A program made the translations under genes and the position numbers. Of a stretch of 54,881 nt of DNA, positions 16,731 through 24,525 are shown piece after piece. The notes below the pieces were generated by a model. The model searched no databases. It was not told the origin of the DNA and saw only the letters and a program-made list of their open reading frames with translations. Location of the stretch: positions 1 through 54,881 of the forward strand of contig CAAGAM010000116.1 in assembly GCA_900767815.1 (NCBI GenBank), written 5' to 3'. Origin of the DNA: Clostridia bacterium (GTDB lineage: Bacteria > Bacillota > Clostridia > Christensenellales > Borkfalkiaceae). Position 1 is the first letter of the stretch. The number at the start of each line of letters is the position of its first letter.

Positions 16731-16759
16731 ATTTTAACATATTATCTGTATTTCGTCAA
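16731..16759 (-). promoter_or_regulatory. sigma-A promoter of the small-gene island
   Basis: On the minus strand TTGACG (16754-16759), exactly 17 bases, then TAAAAT (16731-16736): 10 of 12 consensus bases. It lies just downstream of the rplS terminator and upstream of the first island gene, so the island is an independent unit. Confidence 0.8.
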
Positions 16760-16788
16760 TATAAATATGATATTATATTTGTATACAT

Positions 16789-16826
16789 CAAAAAGGCTCG
16801 CGGAGATTTTATCCGTGAACCTTCTT
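16789..16826 (-). terminator. intrinsic terminator after rplS
   Basis: On the minus strand AAGGTTCACGGA pairs with TCCGCGAGCCTT with two mismatches, followed by a T run. It separates rplS from the island promoter. Confidence 0.75.
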
Positions 16827-16899
16827 CGTTTGTTATTTTGTTTTGTGTTTTGGGCAATGTTAAGCAGGTATACTTAAACACTTTGCCGTAGCGGTAAGA

Positions 16900-17241
16900 T
16901 TAAAGAATTTCTTCAACCTTTGCAGCCTTACCGGTAAGATCTCTGAGATAATAAAGCTTAGCTCTTCTGACTTTACCTCTTTTAACAACCGTTATTCCCG
17001 CTACCTTGGGAGAATGAACGGGGAACGTTCTTTCAACGCCGATTCCGTAAGAAATTCTTCTGACGGTGAAGGTCTCTCTGATTCCGCCGTTTTTCTTAGC
17101 GATAACGATACCTTCGAATGCCTGAATTCTTTCCTTCGCACCTTCGATAACCTTAACCGATACCCTTACGGTATCACCGACTGCAAAAGAAGGAACTTCG
17201 CCTTTTAAGTTTTCTTTTTCGATCTGATCAATAATATTCAT
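16900..17241 (-). CDS. rplS: 50S ribosomal protein L19
   Basis: 113 residues from ATG 17241 (MNIIDQIEKE), with GGAGGT 8 bases before it; an ATG at 17256 overlaps this RBS and is rejected. L19 sits at the interface of the subunits. GDTVRVSVKVIEGAKERIQ, ETFTVRRISYGIGVER and HSPKVAGITVVKRGKVRRA are family signatures. In Bacillus rplS follows trmD directly; here trmD is followed by rbgA, rnhB, yraN, an RNA methyltransferase and fucU, and rplS has its own promoter and terminator. Confidence 0.97.
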   Translation of the reverse strand: MNIIDQIEKENLKGEVPSFAVGDTVRVSVKVIEGAKERIQAFEGIVIAKKNGGIRETFTVRRISYGIGVERTFPVHSPKVAGITVVKRGKVRRAKLYYLRDLTGKAAKVEEIL

Positions 17242-17310
17242 GACTTTTACCTCCATATTACGCGACGTTCATAGCCGTTTAAGCCAGCGGACCGCCCGAA
17301 GTCTTCTCCT

Positions 17311-17339
17311 ATTTTAGCATAAAGATAAAACTTTTGCAA
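17311..17339 (-). promoter_or_regulatory. sigma-A promoter of rplS
   Basis: On the minus strand TTGCAA (17334-17339), 17 bases, TAAAAT (17311-17316). The 60-base leader between it and the RBS could contain an L19-type autoregulatory element, but I could not draw a convincing structure. Confidence 0.8.
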
Positions 17340-17402
17340 GCGTTTTAACGCCTTTAAAAGCTATTTTTTATATTTTTTGTAATTTTACGGGCTGTAAACT
17401 TG

Positions 17403-17831
17403 TTAAATTACGCCTTTTTTCAAAATTATGTTCGCGTAAACCGCCGCTTCACCCGTCGCGATGACCGCATAAGCGTTTTTCGCGCGCTCATAAAACTCGA
17501 ATCTGTCGATATTGCCGACACGGACGTTTGCGTCGTGCGAATAGGCGATTTTTTTATACTCTGCCCAGATAACGGGGTTGATTCTGCCCTTGTCGCAATC
17601 CATAAGCTGCATTAGAATGAAGTTCGGGTCGGAATAAGTGTCGAGCGGGATGAGCTGAAGGCATGCGTCGAGCATAGCCGTTCCGCTTATTCCGTCCGCG
17701 CGGATAACTCTTTTCCCGAAGTTTTCGCTGGGGAAATTGCCGTCCGCGATAACGATTTCGTCGCCGTGCCCCATTTCGCACAGAACTTTGACAAGCTCGG
17801 GGCTTACGATTTTTGAAATTCCTTTTAACAT
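17403..17831 (-). CDS. fucU: RbsD/FucU-family sugar mutarotase (FucU type)
   Basis: 142 residues, the expected size of FucU, which interconverts alpha and beta anomers of L-fucose so that isomerase can act. MLKGISKIVSPELVKVL, then EMGHGDEIVIADGNFP, and the C-terminal RFEFYERAKNAYAVIATGE are clear family motifs, with His22 in the GHGDE motif. AGGAGG precedes ATG. No fucose isomerase, kinase or transporter is nearby; it lies at the end of the rnhB-yraN-methyltransferase operon, so its link to sugar use is not supported by context. Confidence 0.92.
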   Translation of the reverse strand: MLKGISKIVSPELVKVLCEMGHGDEIVIADGNFPSENFGKRVIRADGISGTAMLDACLQLIPLDTYSDPNFILMQLMDCDKGRINPVIWAEYKKIAYSHDANVRVGNIDRFEFYERAKNAYAVIATGEAAVYANIILKKGVI

Positions 17832-17857
17832 TTTGTTTCCTCCTGTATTTTGCCGAT

Positions 17858-19030
17858 TTAATCGGTTAATTTTTTAGATTCCGCCGCTTTTTCGGTTTTT
17901 TCTGCCTTTTTCGGCGGCTCGGCAAGCATCGAATAATAAGTACATTCGAGCCGACCGTTGTATATTTTGCGTTTTTTATCGGCTTTTCTGCCGAAAAGAC
18001 GCTCGAAATCATCAACCGAAGTCAACGTGTAAACGCACCATTCGTCAAGCGTTTTAACCATCTTTCCGTAATCTTTATAAAGCTTTTCGATTTCCCTGCG
18101 CTCGGAAAGCCTTTCGCCGTATGGCGGGTTGGAAATTATTACGCCGTGAGAAAATCTCGAGGAAAAATCGCGCATATCGGCGCGCTGAAAATGAATTTTC
18201 TTCCCCACGCCCGCAAGCTCGGCATGCTTTCGAGCAAGCTTAAGCTGATTTTCGTCGATGTCGAATCCGCTGATTCTTACTTCTTTTTCGAGGTCGATTT
18301 CCACAGCAGCCTTTTCTTTTAATTTATCGAAAACGCTTCTGTCAACGTTTTTCCAGTAAAGATAATCGAAATCTCTGTTCATTCCCGAAGGAATGTTGCA
18401 GGCGATGAGCGCGGCTTCTACGGGTATCGTTCCCGTTCCGCAAAAAACGTCCGCAAGAGGTCTTGACGGGTTCCATACCGAAAGTTGAATAAGGGCGGAC
18501 GCAAGCGTTTCCTTTAAAGGCGCTTCGCCCACAAGTCCGCGATAACCGCGCCTGTGAAGACCTTCGCCGGAGGTATCGAGCGAAACAATGACATAATCCT
18601 TTCTTATCGAGGTTTCTATTTTGTATCTCGCGCCGCTTTCAGGCAAGTTAATCGACTTATAGGCGGACTTCAGCCTTTCAATGACAGCTTTTTTGGATAT
18701 CGATTGAATTGCGGAATAAGCAAACAATTTGCTCATAACGCTCTTGGCGGAGACTATTATTTTGCCGTCTTCGGGGATAAATTTCTCCCATTCGACAGCC
18801 TTTACTCCGTCGAAAAGTTCGTCGAAATTTTCGGCTTTGAACTCACCGACGACAATCTCCACGCGGTTTGCCGTGCGAAGATAAAGATTGCACTTAGCGA
18901 TATCTTCAAAGCCGCCTTCAAAGCAAATTCTTCCGTCAACCGCGGCGAGATTTTCTATGCCCGTGATTTTGTATATTTCTCTTTTCGTAACCGCTTCTAT
19001 CCCCGAAGCGGTCGTGACGCAAATTTTCAT
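17858..19030 (-). CDS. THUMP-domain class I RNA methyltransferase (RlmL/YpsC-like)
   Basis: 390 residues. An N-terminal THUMP RNA-binding domain (about 45-155) is followed by a UPF0020 methyltransferase domain with LADVFCGTGTIPVEAALIA (SAM binding) and the catalytic SNPPYGERL. This is the architecture of bacterial YpsC and of the N-terminal half of E. coli RlmL, which makes m2G2445 in 23S rRNA; the exact target here is inferred. The last 20 residues are a Lys/Glu-rich tail. No strong RBS is seen 5' of ATG, consistent with coupling to yraN 21 bases upstream. A perfect copy of the 17-bp motif is in frame at 18647-18663 (AYKSIN). Confidence 0.9.
   Translation of the reverse strand: MKICVTTASGIEAVTKREIYKITGIENLAAVDGRICFEGGFEDIAKCNLYLRTANRVEIVVGEFKAENFDELFDGVKAVEWEKFIPEDGKIIVSAKSVMSKLFAYSAIQSISKKAVIERLKSAYKSINLPESGARYKIETSIRKDYVIVSLDTSGEGLHRRGYRGLVGEAPLKETLASALIQLSVWNPSRPLADVFCGTGTIPVEAALIACNIPSGMNRDFDYLYWKNVDRSVFDKLKEKAAVEIDLEKEVRISGFDIDENQLKLARKHAELAGVGKKIHFQRADMRDFSSRFSHGVIISNPPYGERLSERREIEKLYKDYGKMVKTLDEWCVYTLTSVDDFERLFGRKADKKRKIYNGRLECTYYSMLAEPPKKAEKTEKAAESKKLTD
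18647..18663 (-). repeat. dispersed 17-bp motif, perfect copy inside the THUMP methyltransferase gene
   Basis: The minus strand reads CCTATAAGTCGATTAAC exactly. The identity to the copy at 35017-35039 extends to 23 bases (18648-18670), although one copy is coding and the other lies at a gene end. Confidence 0.75.
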
Positions 19031-19051
19031 TTTTTTATAGTTTTACGCGCT

Positions 19052-19414
19052 TTAAAACGCGTTATAAATAACGTTCACGCCCGCAGGCGTTACTTCTGCA
19101 ACGGCAAAGCTTATGTTTTTCCCGTCCGCGCCGCCGTCGTTTCTGAAATAGTGTTCGGCAATCATGCGATATTTTTCCTGTTTTTTATACCCTACAGCTT
19201 CGCACGGAAGCCCGAAAGAAGTTCCGCTTCTCGTTTTCACCTCGACGAAAATCGTTTCGTCGCCTTTTTGAAAAACAAGGTCGGCTTCACCGTACGGAGT
19301 GGTAAAATTGCGTTTAACGAGCTTATAGCCACACTTCTTTATTTCTTCCTCGGCTAATCGTTCTCCTTTTTTGCCGAGAAATTTTTTATAAAAGTCTTTC
19401 TGTGTATCGGGCAT
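19052..19414 (-). CDS. yraN: YraN/UPF0102 family nuclease-fold protein
   Basis: 120 residues. Restriction-endonuclease-like fold of the UPF0102 family, whose role is unproved; association with rnhB is common. The putative metal site is GEADLVFQ...FVEVKTR (Glu, Asp, Glu-x-Lys) after GERLAEEEIKKCGYKLVKRN. The chosen start gives a 61-base overlap with the end of rnhB, which is long. No later ATG exists before the conserved GERLAEEE block, so the overlap is probably real or the true start is a non-standard codon. Confidence 0.9.
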   Translation of the reverse strand: MPDTQKDFYKKFLGKKGERLAEEEIKKCGYKLVKRNFTTPYGEADLVFQKGDETIFVEVKTRSGTSFGLPCEAVGYKKQEKYRMIAEHYFRNDGGADGKNISFAVAEVTPAGVNVIYNAF

Positions 19415-19986
19415 GCTCCCTTCTCCTTCAACGCGTTTATATGAACTTTCGTTCCGTAGCCTTTGTTATTAGCAAAGCCGTAATCGGGATATATTTCGTC
19501 ATATTCGTCCATAAGCTTATCCCTGAAAACCTTAGCGATTATCGAAGCCGCACCTATGTTGTAACTTTTCGCGTCGCCTTTGATTATCGCCTGAGTTTTA
19601 TACGGAATATCGAGTTTCACTGCGTCGACCAAAACCAAATCGGGCTTGACGGAAAGCCCCTCAATGCATATTTTCATGCACTTTTTCGTCGCTTCCAGAA
19701 TATTTATCTCGTCAATTTCCAGTGGTTCTATCCTGCAAATTTTATAGGCGATTGCTTTTTCTTTAAGGGTTTCGTAAAGACTTTCGCGTTTTTTTACAGA
19801 AACTTTTTTGCTATCGTCCACGCCGTCCACGGCGTTTTCGTCGTCAAGCGGCATAATAACCGCACAGCACACGACGGGACCCGCGAGCGGACCTCTGCCG
19901 ACCTCGTCCACACCCGCGATATATTTTACTTTATCGCTCAAAAATGCTCTGTCGTTTTCAAGCTTTTCCTTTGTTTTATCCGTCAT
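19354..19986 (-). CDS. rnhB: ribonuclease HII
   Basis: 210 residues. Removes RNA from RNA-DNA hybrids and single ribonucleotides from DNA. The catalytic Asp-Glu appear in GVDEVGRGPLAGPV, followed by DSKKVS, the third Asp in LVLVDAVKLD and the NIGAASIIAKVFRDKLM motif. It starts 3 bases after rbgA, the same rbgA-rnhB pair found in Bacillus. Confidence 0.97.
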   Translation of the reverse strand: MTDKTKEKLENDRAFLSDKVKYIAGVDEVGRGPLAGPVVCCAVIMPLDDENAVDGVDDSKKVSVKKRESLYETLKEKAIAYKICRIEPLEIDEINILEATKKCMKICIEGLSVKPDLVLVDAVKLDIPYKTQAIIKGDAKSYNIGAASIIAKVFRDKLMDEYDEIYPDYGFANNKGYGTKVHINALKEKGACPIHRKTFIKNFSAKKEND

Positions 19987-19989
19987 GAT

Positions 19990-20880
19990 TTACTCGACAT
20001 CCTTTTTCTCGGGTTTTGCTTTTAAAATCGGTTCGGTTTCGAGCGCGATTTTACCTATTCTGCCCTTTCTGAAATCGTCGATTATCGCCTTTGCCGCGCG
20101 TTCGTAATCGCATTCGCCGCCGCGAAGGAGATATCCGCGCTTTTTGCATATGCAATCGAAAATCTCAAGCGGAGTGAGTTCTAAGGTGTCAAGCTTATAT
20201 TTTTCCTTAAATTCGTTCGGAGCGATTTTAACAATCTCGGTTATAAGGTCGAGCGCAAGGTCTTCCGCGTGCAGAATGTCGTCGTTCATCGCGCCGATAA
20301 AGGCAAGATGCCTGGCGTAGGTTTGATTTTCTATGTTCGGCGGCATTGTCCCCGGGGTGTCTAAAAGGTCGAAACTGCCGAGCCTTATCCACTTGTTGGC
20401 GCGGGTAACGCCCGCTTTGTTTCCCGTTTCGGCTTTCTTGGCGCCGCTCATCGTATTTATTATCGTAGATTTACCCGTATTCGGCAGCCCCGCGACCATA
20501 AAACGCAAAGTTCTCGTCATTCCTTTTTGCGCGTTGCGTTCGATTTTTTCCTTTAAAACAAAATCGCATTTTGCGCGCAAATTTTGACCGTCACGCTTAG
20601 AAAGTCCCTCTATAAGTTCATAAACGAGGTTATTTGCTTTGAAATAGCTCTCGATTTTTTTTGCCTGAACATTCGAAATCAGGTCGCGTTTATTGATACA
20701 ATAAACGATCGGTTTGTTCCCGAAAACCTTATCGAGCCTTTTGTTGAAGCATGCGAAAACAGCCCTTGCATCCATAACGAGAATAACTCCGTCGCAGAGC
20801 TTAACGTCGGCTTCCATCTGACGAAGAGCTTTCGCCATATGTCCCGGGAACCAATTCAATTTTCTTTCGTTTGCTTCCAT
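19990..20880 (-). CDS. rbgA: ribosome biogenesis GTPase RbgA (YlqF)
   Basis: 296 residues. Circularly permuted GTPase required in Bacillus for a late step of 50S assembly. G-motifs occur in permuted order: NKRD (G4) first, then GLPNTGKST (G1) and DTPG (G3). The N-terminal NWFPGHMAKALRQ and the C-terminal RNA-binding region are typical. It begins one base after the trmD stop. In Bacillus rplS lies between trmD and rbgA; here it does not. Confidence 0.96.
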   Translation of the reverse strand: MEANERKLNWFPGHMAKALRQMEADVKLCDGVILVMDARAVFACFNKRLDKVFGNKPIVYCINKRDLISNVQAKKIESYFKANNLVYELIEGLSKRDGQNLRAKCDFVLKEKIERNAQKGMTRTLRFMVAGLPNTGKSTIINTMSGAKKAETGNKAGVTRANKWIRLGSFDLLDTPGTMPPNIENQTYARHLAFIGAMNDDILHAEDLALDLITEIVKIAPNEFKEKYKLDTLELTPLEIFDCICKKRGYLLRGGECDYERAAKAIIDDFRKGRIGKIALETEPILKAKPEKKDVE

Positions 20881-20881
20881 T

Positions 20882-21556
20882 TCAGTTCTCTTTTTTAATA
20901 AGATCGGGGCGAAGCTTTTCGGTGAGCTTCAACGCCTCGTTTTTCCGCCATTTATCGACTTCTTTATGGTTGCCCGAAACAAGAACTTCGGGAACGGTAA
21001 TACCCATGAATTCCTGCGGGCGGGTGAACTGCGGATACTCCAGAAGGTTATCCGTGAAACTCTCCTCGGATAAGCTTTCGCCCGAAATAACGCCGTCCAC
21101 GTATCTGCAAACGCAGTCCGTTATTGCCATCGCGGGGATTTCTCCGCCCGTAAGCACGAAATCGCCGAGAGACATTTCCTCGTCAATGCAAAGGTCGATA
21201 ACCCTTTGATCGACACCTTCGTAATGCCCGCAAAGAAGAAGAATTCTGTCATACGACAAAAGCTCGGAAACCATGCTCTGGCAAAACCTTCTGCCTTTCG
21301 GCGACATAAAGATTCTGCGCGCTTCGTGATCGGGATCGACTGCCATAATCGCCGAATAAATCGGCTGCGGCGTCATAACCATTCCCGCGCCCCCGCCGAA
21401 AGGATAATCGTCGCACTTTCTGTGCTTGTTTTCTGTGTAATCGCGAATGTCGGTTACGACGATTTCCACTTTGCCCGATTTGGTCGCTCTGCCGATTATG
21501 CTTTCGGTCAGCGGAGCGAACATTTCGGGGAAAAGGGTCAGAATATCAATTCTCAT
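20882..21556 (-). CDS. trmD: tRNA (guanine37-N1)-methyltransferase
   Basis: 224 residues. SPOUT methyltransferase making m1G37, which prevents frameshifting. DILTLFPEMF, DDYPFGGGAGMVM, LLLCGHYEGVDQRV and SLGDFVLTGGEIPAMA (trefoil-knot SAM site) are all intact. It overlaps the 3' end of rimM by 11 bases, as in many Bacillota. Confidence 0.98.
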   Translation of the reverse strand: MRIDILTLFPEMFAPLTESIIGRATKSGKVEIVVTDIRDYTENKHRKCDDYPFGGGAGMVMTPQPIYSAIMAVDPDHEARRIFMSPKGRRFCQSMVSELLSYDRILLLCGHYEGVDQRVIDLCIDEEMSLGDFVLTGGEIPAMAITDCVCRYVDGVISGESLSEESFTDNLLEYPQFTRPQEFMGITVPEVLVSGNHKEVDKWRKNEALKLTEKLRPDLIKKEN

Positions 21557-22049
21557 ACATCACGACCTCCGTAAATCTTGCGGCGCTTACGACAACTTTT
21601 TTTTCTGCAATGTCGACAGACTCCAAAACGCCGTCAACGAGCGGGAAAATCGCCGTGCCTTCGTTTGTTTTTACGTAATAATAATCGACGTTACCGCTTA
21701 CTATGTCAAAAATCTCGCCAAGCTCTTTTCCGCTTGTGAGATATAATTTGCAACCTAAAACGTCGGAGATGAAATATCTTCCCTCTTCGACGATAATTTC
21801 GCTTCTGTCTGCGTAAACCTCTTTTCTTCTGAGAAGTTCGGCTTTGTTTCTGTCGTCCAGACCTTTCAGTTTGATAACTGCTTCATCCGCGCCCGAAGAA
21901 TGAAAATCTTCAACCGCATATATAACTCCGTCAAGCTCGACTTTTGTGACGTTCTTCACCGAATCGAACCCGTCGCAGAACAAGCGCAACTTAAGTTCGC
22001 CCTTAATCCCCTGCGGTTTTGCAACCGCGCCTATTTCGATTTTATTCAT
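21546..22049 (-). CDS. rimM: 16S rRNA maturation factor RimM
   Basis: 167 residues. Helps mature the 30S head by binding S19. Begins with IEIGAVAKPQGIKGELKL and ends with the PRC-barrel part (FPLVDGVLESVDIAEKKVVV). A strong 13-bp hairpin lies between khpA and this gene and may reduce read-through or protect the mRNA. Confidence 0.95.
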   Translation of the reverse strand: MNKIEIGAVAKPQGIKGELKLRLFCDGFDSVKNVTKVELDGVIYAVEDFHSSGADEAVIKLKGLDDRNKAELLRRKEVYADRSEIIVEEGRYFISDVLGCKLYLTSGKELGEIFDIVSGNVDYYYVKTNEGTAIFPLVDGVLESVDIAEKKVVVSAARFTEVVMYEN

Positions 22050-22085
22050 TATTTCGTTTTTGTTTATAACGATAAAATTTACAAA

Positions 22086-22115
22086 GCGGCTGCGTTTTTA
22101 ACAAAACGCAGCCGC
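22086..22115 (-). other. perfect 13-bp RNA hairpin between khpA and rimM
   Basis: 22086-22098 (GCGGCTGCGTTTT) pairs perfectly with 22103-22115 across a 4-base loop. In the direction of transcription (-) it is followed by TTTGTAAATTTT, a broken T tract, so it may be a partial terminator that lowers downstream expression, or a processing site inside the rpsP operon. Confidence 0.65.
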
Positions 22116-22134
22116 GAGTGTCGGAAAAAAGCGT

Positions 22135-22371
22135 TTAGTTCTTTCCTTTGATTTCGATATTGTATCTCTTACCCGTTTTCTTTGAAGCGGAATTTACGAT
22201 GGTGCGGAGCGCCTTGGCGATTTTGCCCTGACGTCCGATAACCTTTCCCATGTCGCTTTCGTTCAAAAGAACGGTAACGTCAACCGCATTGCCTTTCTCG
22301 ACGACTTCGTAATCTACCGCGTCGGGATTTTCGGCAAAATGGTTTATGATATATTTGATTAAATCCAACAT
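22135..22371 (-). CDS. khpA: KH-domain RNA-binding protein KhpA (YlqC)
   Basis: 78 residues. Single KH domain with GKVIGRQGKIAKALR (the GxxG loop). In Gram-positives KhpA pairs with KhpB to bind RNA and influence cell division. It lies 18 bases after rpsP, the usual place. Confidence 0.95.
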   Translation of the reverse strand: MLDLIKYIINHFAENPDAVDYEVVEKGNAVDVTVLLNESDMGKVIGRQGKIAKALRTIVNSASKKTGKRYNIEIKGKN

Positions 22372-22389
22372 TTAGTTCACTTCCCGAAA

Positions 22390-22686
22390 TTACTTCTTTT
22401 TCTTCTTGGGGTTAGTTTTGGAAGGAGACAATTTGTCCGACTTCTCGATAACGCCTGCATTCAAAAGAAGAGCTCTGACGGTTTCGGTGGGCTGAACGCC
22501 TTTCGAAAGCCAATCTGCCGCTTTTTCTTTGTCGATAACGACTTCTGCGGGGTTGATTGTGGGGTTATAATGTCCGATCTTATCGATGTATTCGCCGTCT
22601 CTTGCCTTTCTGCTGTCGATGACAACGATACGATAAGCGGGAGATTTTTTATCCCCGAGTCTCGTCAATCTCATTTTTACTGCCAT
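22390..22686 (-). CDS. rpsP: 30S ribosomal protein S16
   Basis: 98 residues, with MRLTRLGDKKSPAYRIVV, KIGHYNPT and a Lys-rich tail. Assembly protein of the 30S body. Order ffh-rpsP-khpA-rimM-trmD is conserved in Bacillota. Confidence 0.98.
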   Translation of the reverse strand: MAVKMRLTRLGDKKSPAYRIVVIDSRKARDGEYIDKIGHYNPTINPAEVVIDKEKAADWLSKGVQPTETVRALLLNAGVIEKSDKLSPSKTNPKKKKK

Positions 22687-22783
22687 GATTTTATATCCTC
22701 CGTTTAAATTTTCAAAATTTATCGCTCGTAAATTATTTTACGTTGCTACCTTTATTTTTTTTGCTTTCTTAAGCCCGAATGAA

Positions 22784-24103
22784 TCAGAACGGCATTTTGA
22801 ATCCGCGTTTGTTCTTCATCATCTTCATCATCTGTTTGCTCTGTTCGTATTGTTTAAGAAGCTGGTTTACTTCCTGAATGCTCGTTCCGCTTCCCTTCGC
22901 TATTCTCGTTTTTCTCGAATAGTTGATAATCGACGGATCATTTCTTTCTTTTTTGGTCATCGAAAGAATGATCGCTTTCGTTCTCTCGATTTTGCTTTCG
23001 TCTATATCGGCGTCGCTGATTTTAACTTTCGTTCCCATTCCGGGGAGCATGCCGAGAAGACTTTTTGCCCCGCCCATCTTTTTAAGCATGGCAAATTGCT
23101 CGAGATAATCGTCCAACGTGAAGCTGTTCGCCTTGAACTTTCTCTCCATTTTCTGCATTTGCTCTTCCGAAACGGCTTCCTGTGCCTTCTCGATGAGAGA
23201 CAACACGTCGCCCATGCCGAGAATCCTGTTTGCCATACGATCGGGATAAAACGGCTCGAGATCGGTGAGTTTTTCGCCGACCGACGCAAATTTTATCGGT
23301 TTGCCCGTAATCGCCTTTATGGAAAGGCACGCGCCGCCTCTCGTATCGCCGTCGAGCTTGGTAAGCACAACGCCCGTAAGCTCTAACCTGTCGTTGAAAG
23401 TTTTCGCAACGTTGACGGCGTCCTGCCCGGTCATCGAATCGACTGTAAGGAGAATTTCGTCAACCCTTATCGCCTTCGTGATGTTTTCAAGCTCTTCCAT
23501 CAACGCCTCGTCGATATGAAGCCTGCCCGCGGTATCCACGATTACCGTATCGTAACCGTATTTTTTTGCGTGTTCGACGGCCTCTGCCGCGATTTTTACG
23601 GGATTGCCCTGACCTTTTTCGAATACGTCCGCCTGAGCTTTTTCGCCGACGATTTTAAGCTGATTGATCGCCGCGGGGCGATATACGTCGCACGCCGCGA
23701 GAAGAGGTTTTTTGCCCTGTTTTTTAAGATAAACCGCCAACTTTCCGCAAAGGGTCGTTTTACCCGCGCCCTGCAAACCGCACATCATGATGACCGTCGG
23801 GGGTTCGGGGCTTACGATAAGCTTACTGTTTGTCGAACCCATGAGTTCGGTAAGCTCTTCGTTGACTATTTTTATAACCTGCTGCGCAGGGCTTAAGCTT
23901 TTTAATATTTCCTGTCCGACGGCTTTTTCGCTTACCTTCGCGATAAAATCCTTTGCAACGCCAAGGTTAACGTCAGCTTCCAGAAGGGCTATTCTTACCT
24001 CTCTCATCGCCTGTTTTATTTCAAGCTCGGTAAGCCTTCCCTTTTTCGTCATCTTGGAAAATATGTGATTTAGTTTTTCGGATAAGCCTTGAAATACTGC
24101 CAC
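22784..24103 (-). CDS. ffh: signal recognition particle protein Ffh
   Basis: 439 residues. SRP54 GTPase that binds 4.5S RNA and signal sequences of membrane proteins. NG domain: GLQGAGKTT (P-loop), DTAGRLH, TKLDGDTRGG. The C-terminal M domain is Met-rich (EQMQKMERK, MLPGMG, MMKMMKNKRGFKMPF). The start is GTG; its G is the last base of the ylxM stop TAG, so translation is coupled to ylxM. Confidence 0.97.
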   Translation of the reverse strand: MAVFQGLSEKLNHIFSKMTKKGRLTELEIKQAMREVRIALLEADVNLGVAKDFIAKVSEKAVGQEILKSLSPAQQVIKIVNEELTELMGSTNSKLIVSPEPPTVIMMCGLQGAGKTTLCGKLAVYLKKQGKKPLLAACDVYRPAAINQLKIVGEKAQADVFEKGQGNPVKIAAEAVEHAKKYGYDTVIVDTAGRLHIDEALMEELENITKAIRVDEILLTVDSMTGQDAVNVAKTFNDRLELTGVVLTKLDGDTRGGACLSIKAITGKPIKFASVGEKLTDLEPFYPDRMANRILGMGDVLSLIEKAQEAVSEEQMQKMERKFKANSFTLDDYLEQFAMLKKMGGAKSLLGMLPGMGTKVKISDADIDESKIERTKAIILSMTKKERNDPSIINYSRKTRIAKGSGTSIQEVNQLLKQYEQSKQMMKMMKNKRGFKMPF

Positions 24104-24417
24104 TAATTATCTCCCAAAATATTTTCTATTTCTTTTTTTATGTATTCGTTTTCTCCCGAAAGCCCGCCTATAAGCCGATAAATCGACTTTTTCTTGCGGC
24201 ATAAACCTAATTTTTCCTCGAGGGAAACGAGCTGTTTTTTAGCTTTGGAAAGGGCGTCCGACACGCTCTGACGGGATATTTCTTTTATCTCGGCTATCTC
24301 GCCGAGAGATAAATCCATACCGAAGTACATATCGAAAATCTCTTTCTGCGCGGGGCTTAAAAGGGAAGAATACTCGGCGAAAAGTTCGTTATAATAGATT
24401 TCGTCGTTTATCTCCAT
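24103..24417 (-). CDS. ylxM: YlxM-type helix-turn-helix protein
   Basis: 104 residues. A sigma-region-4-like HTH (LSLGEIAEIKEISRQSVSDALSKAKKQL) follows the LLSPAQKEIFDMYFGMDL block. In Streptococcus YlxM stimulates SRP function. It directly precedes ffh with a one-base overlap and is served by a consensus promoter. Confidence 0.93.
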   Translation of the reverse strand: MEINDEIYYNELFAEYSSLLSPAQKEIFDMYFGMDLSLGEIAEIKEISRQSVSDALSKAKKQLVSLEEKLGLCRKKKSIYRLIGGLSGENEYIKKEIENILGDN

Positions 24418-24442
24418 ATTAAGTCACCCCGTTTACTTTATC

Positions 24443-24471
24443 ATTATACACCATAAAAAAAGCGATGTCAA
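24443..24471 (-). promoter_or_regulatory. consensus sigma-A promoter of ylxM-ffh-rpsP
   Basis: On the minus strand TTGACA (24466-24471), 17 bases, TATAAT (24443-24448): a 12/12 match to consensus, 26 bases before ylxM. It should drive the ylxM-ffh-rpsP-khpA-rimM-trmD chain strongly. Confidence 0.9.
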
Positions 24472-24525
24472 GCATTTTTGCCTTACACCGCATAATTTTT
24501 TATCGGTTTTTTACGGCTGCGAATT

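Noticed and set aside
14731..16790. Polymorphic-toxin or phage module
   Set aside because: No toxin, integrase, transposase or attachment repeats are present; only immunity-like small genes can be supported.
17242..17310. L19 autoregulatory leader
   Set aside because: The region is in the right place, but I could not pair a conserved structure by eye.
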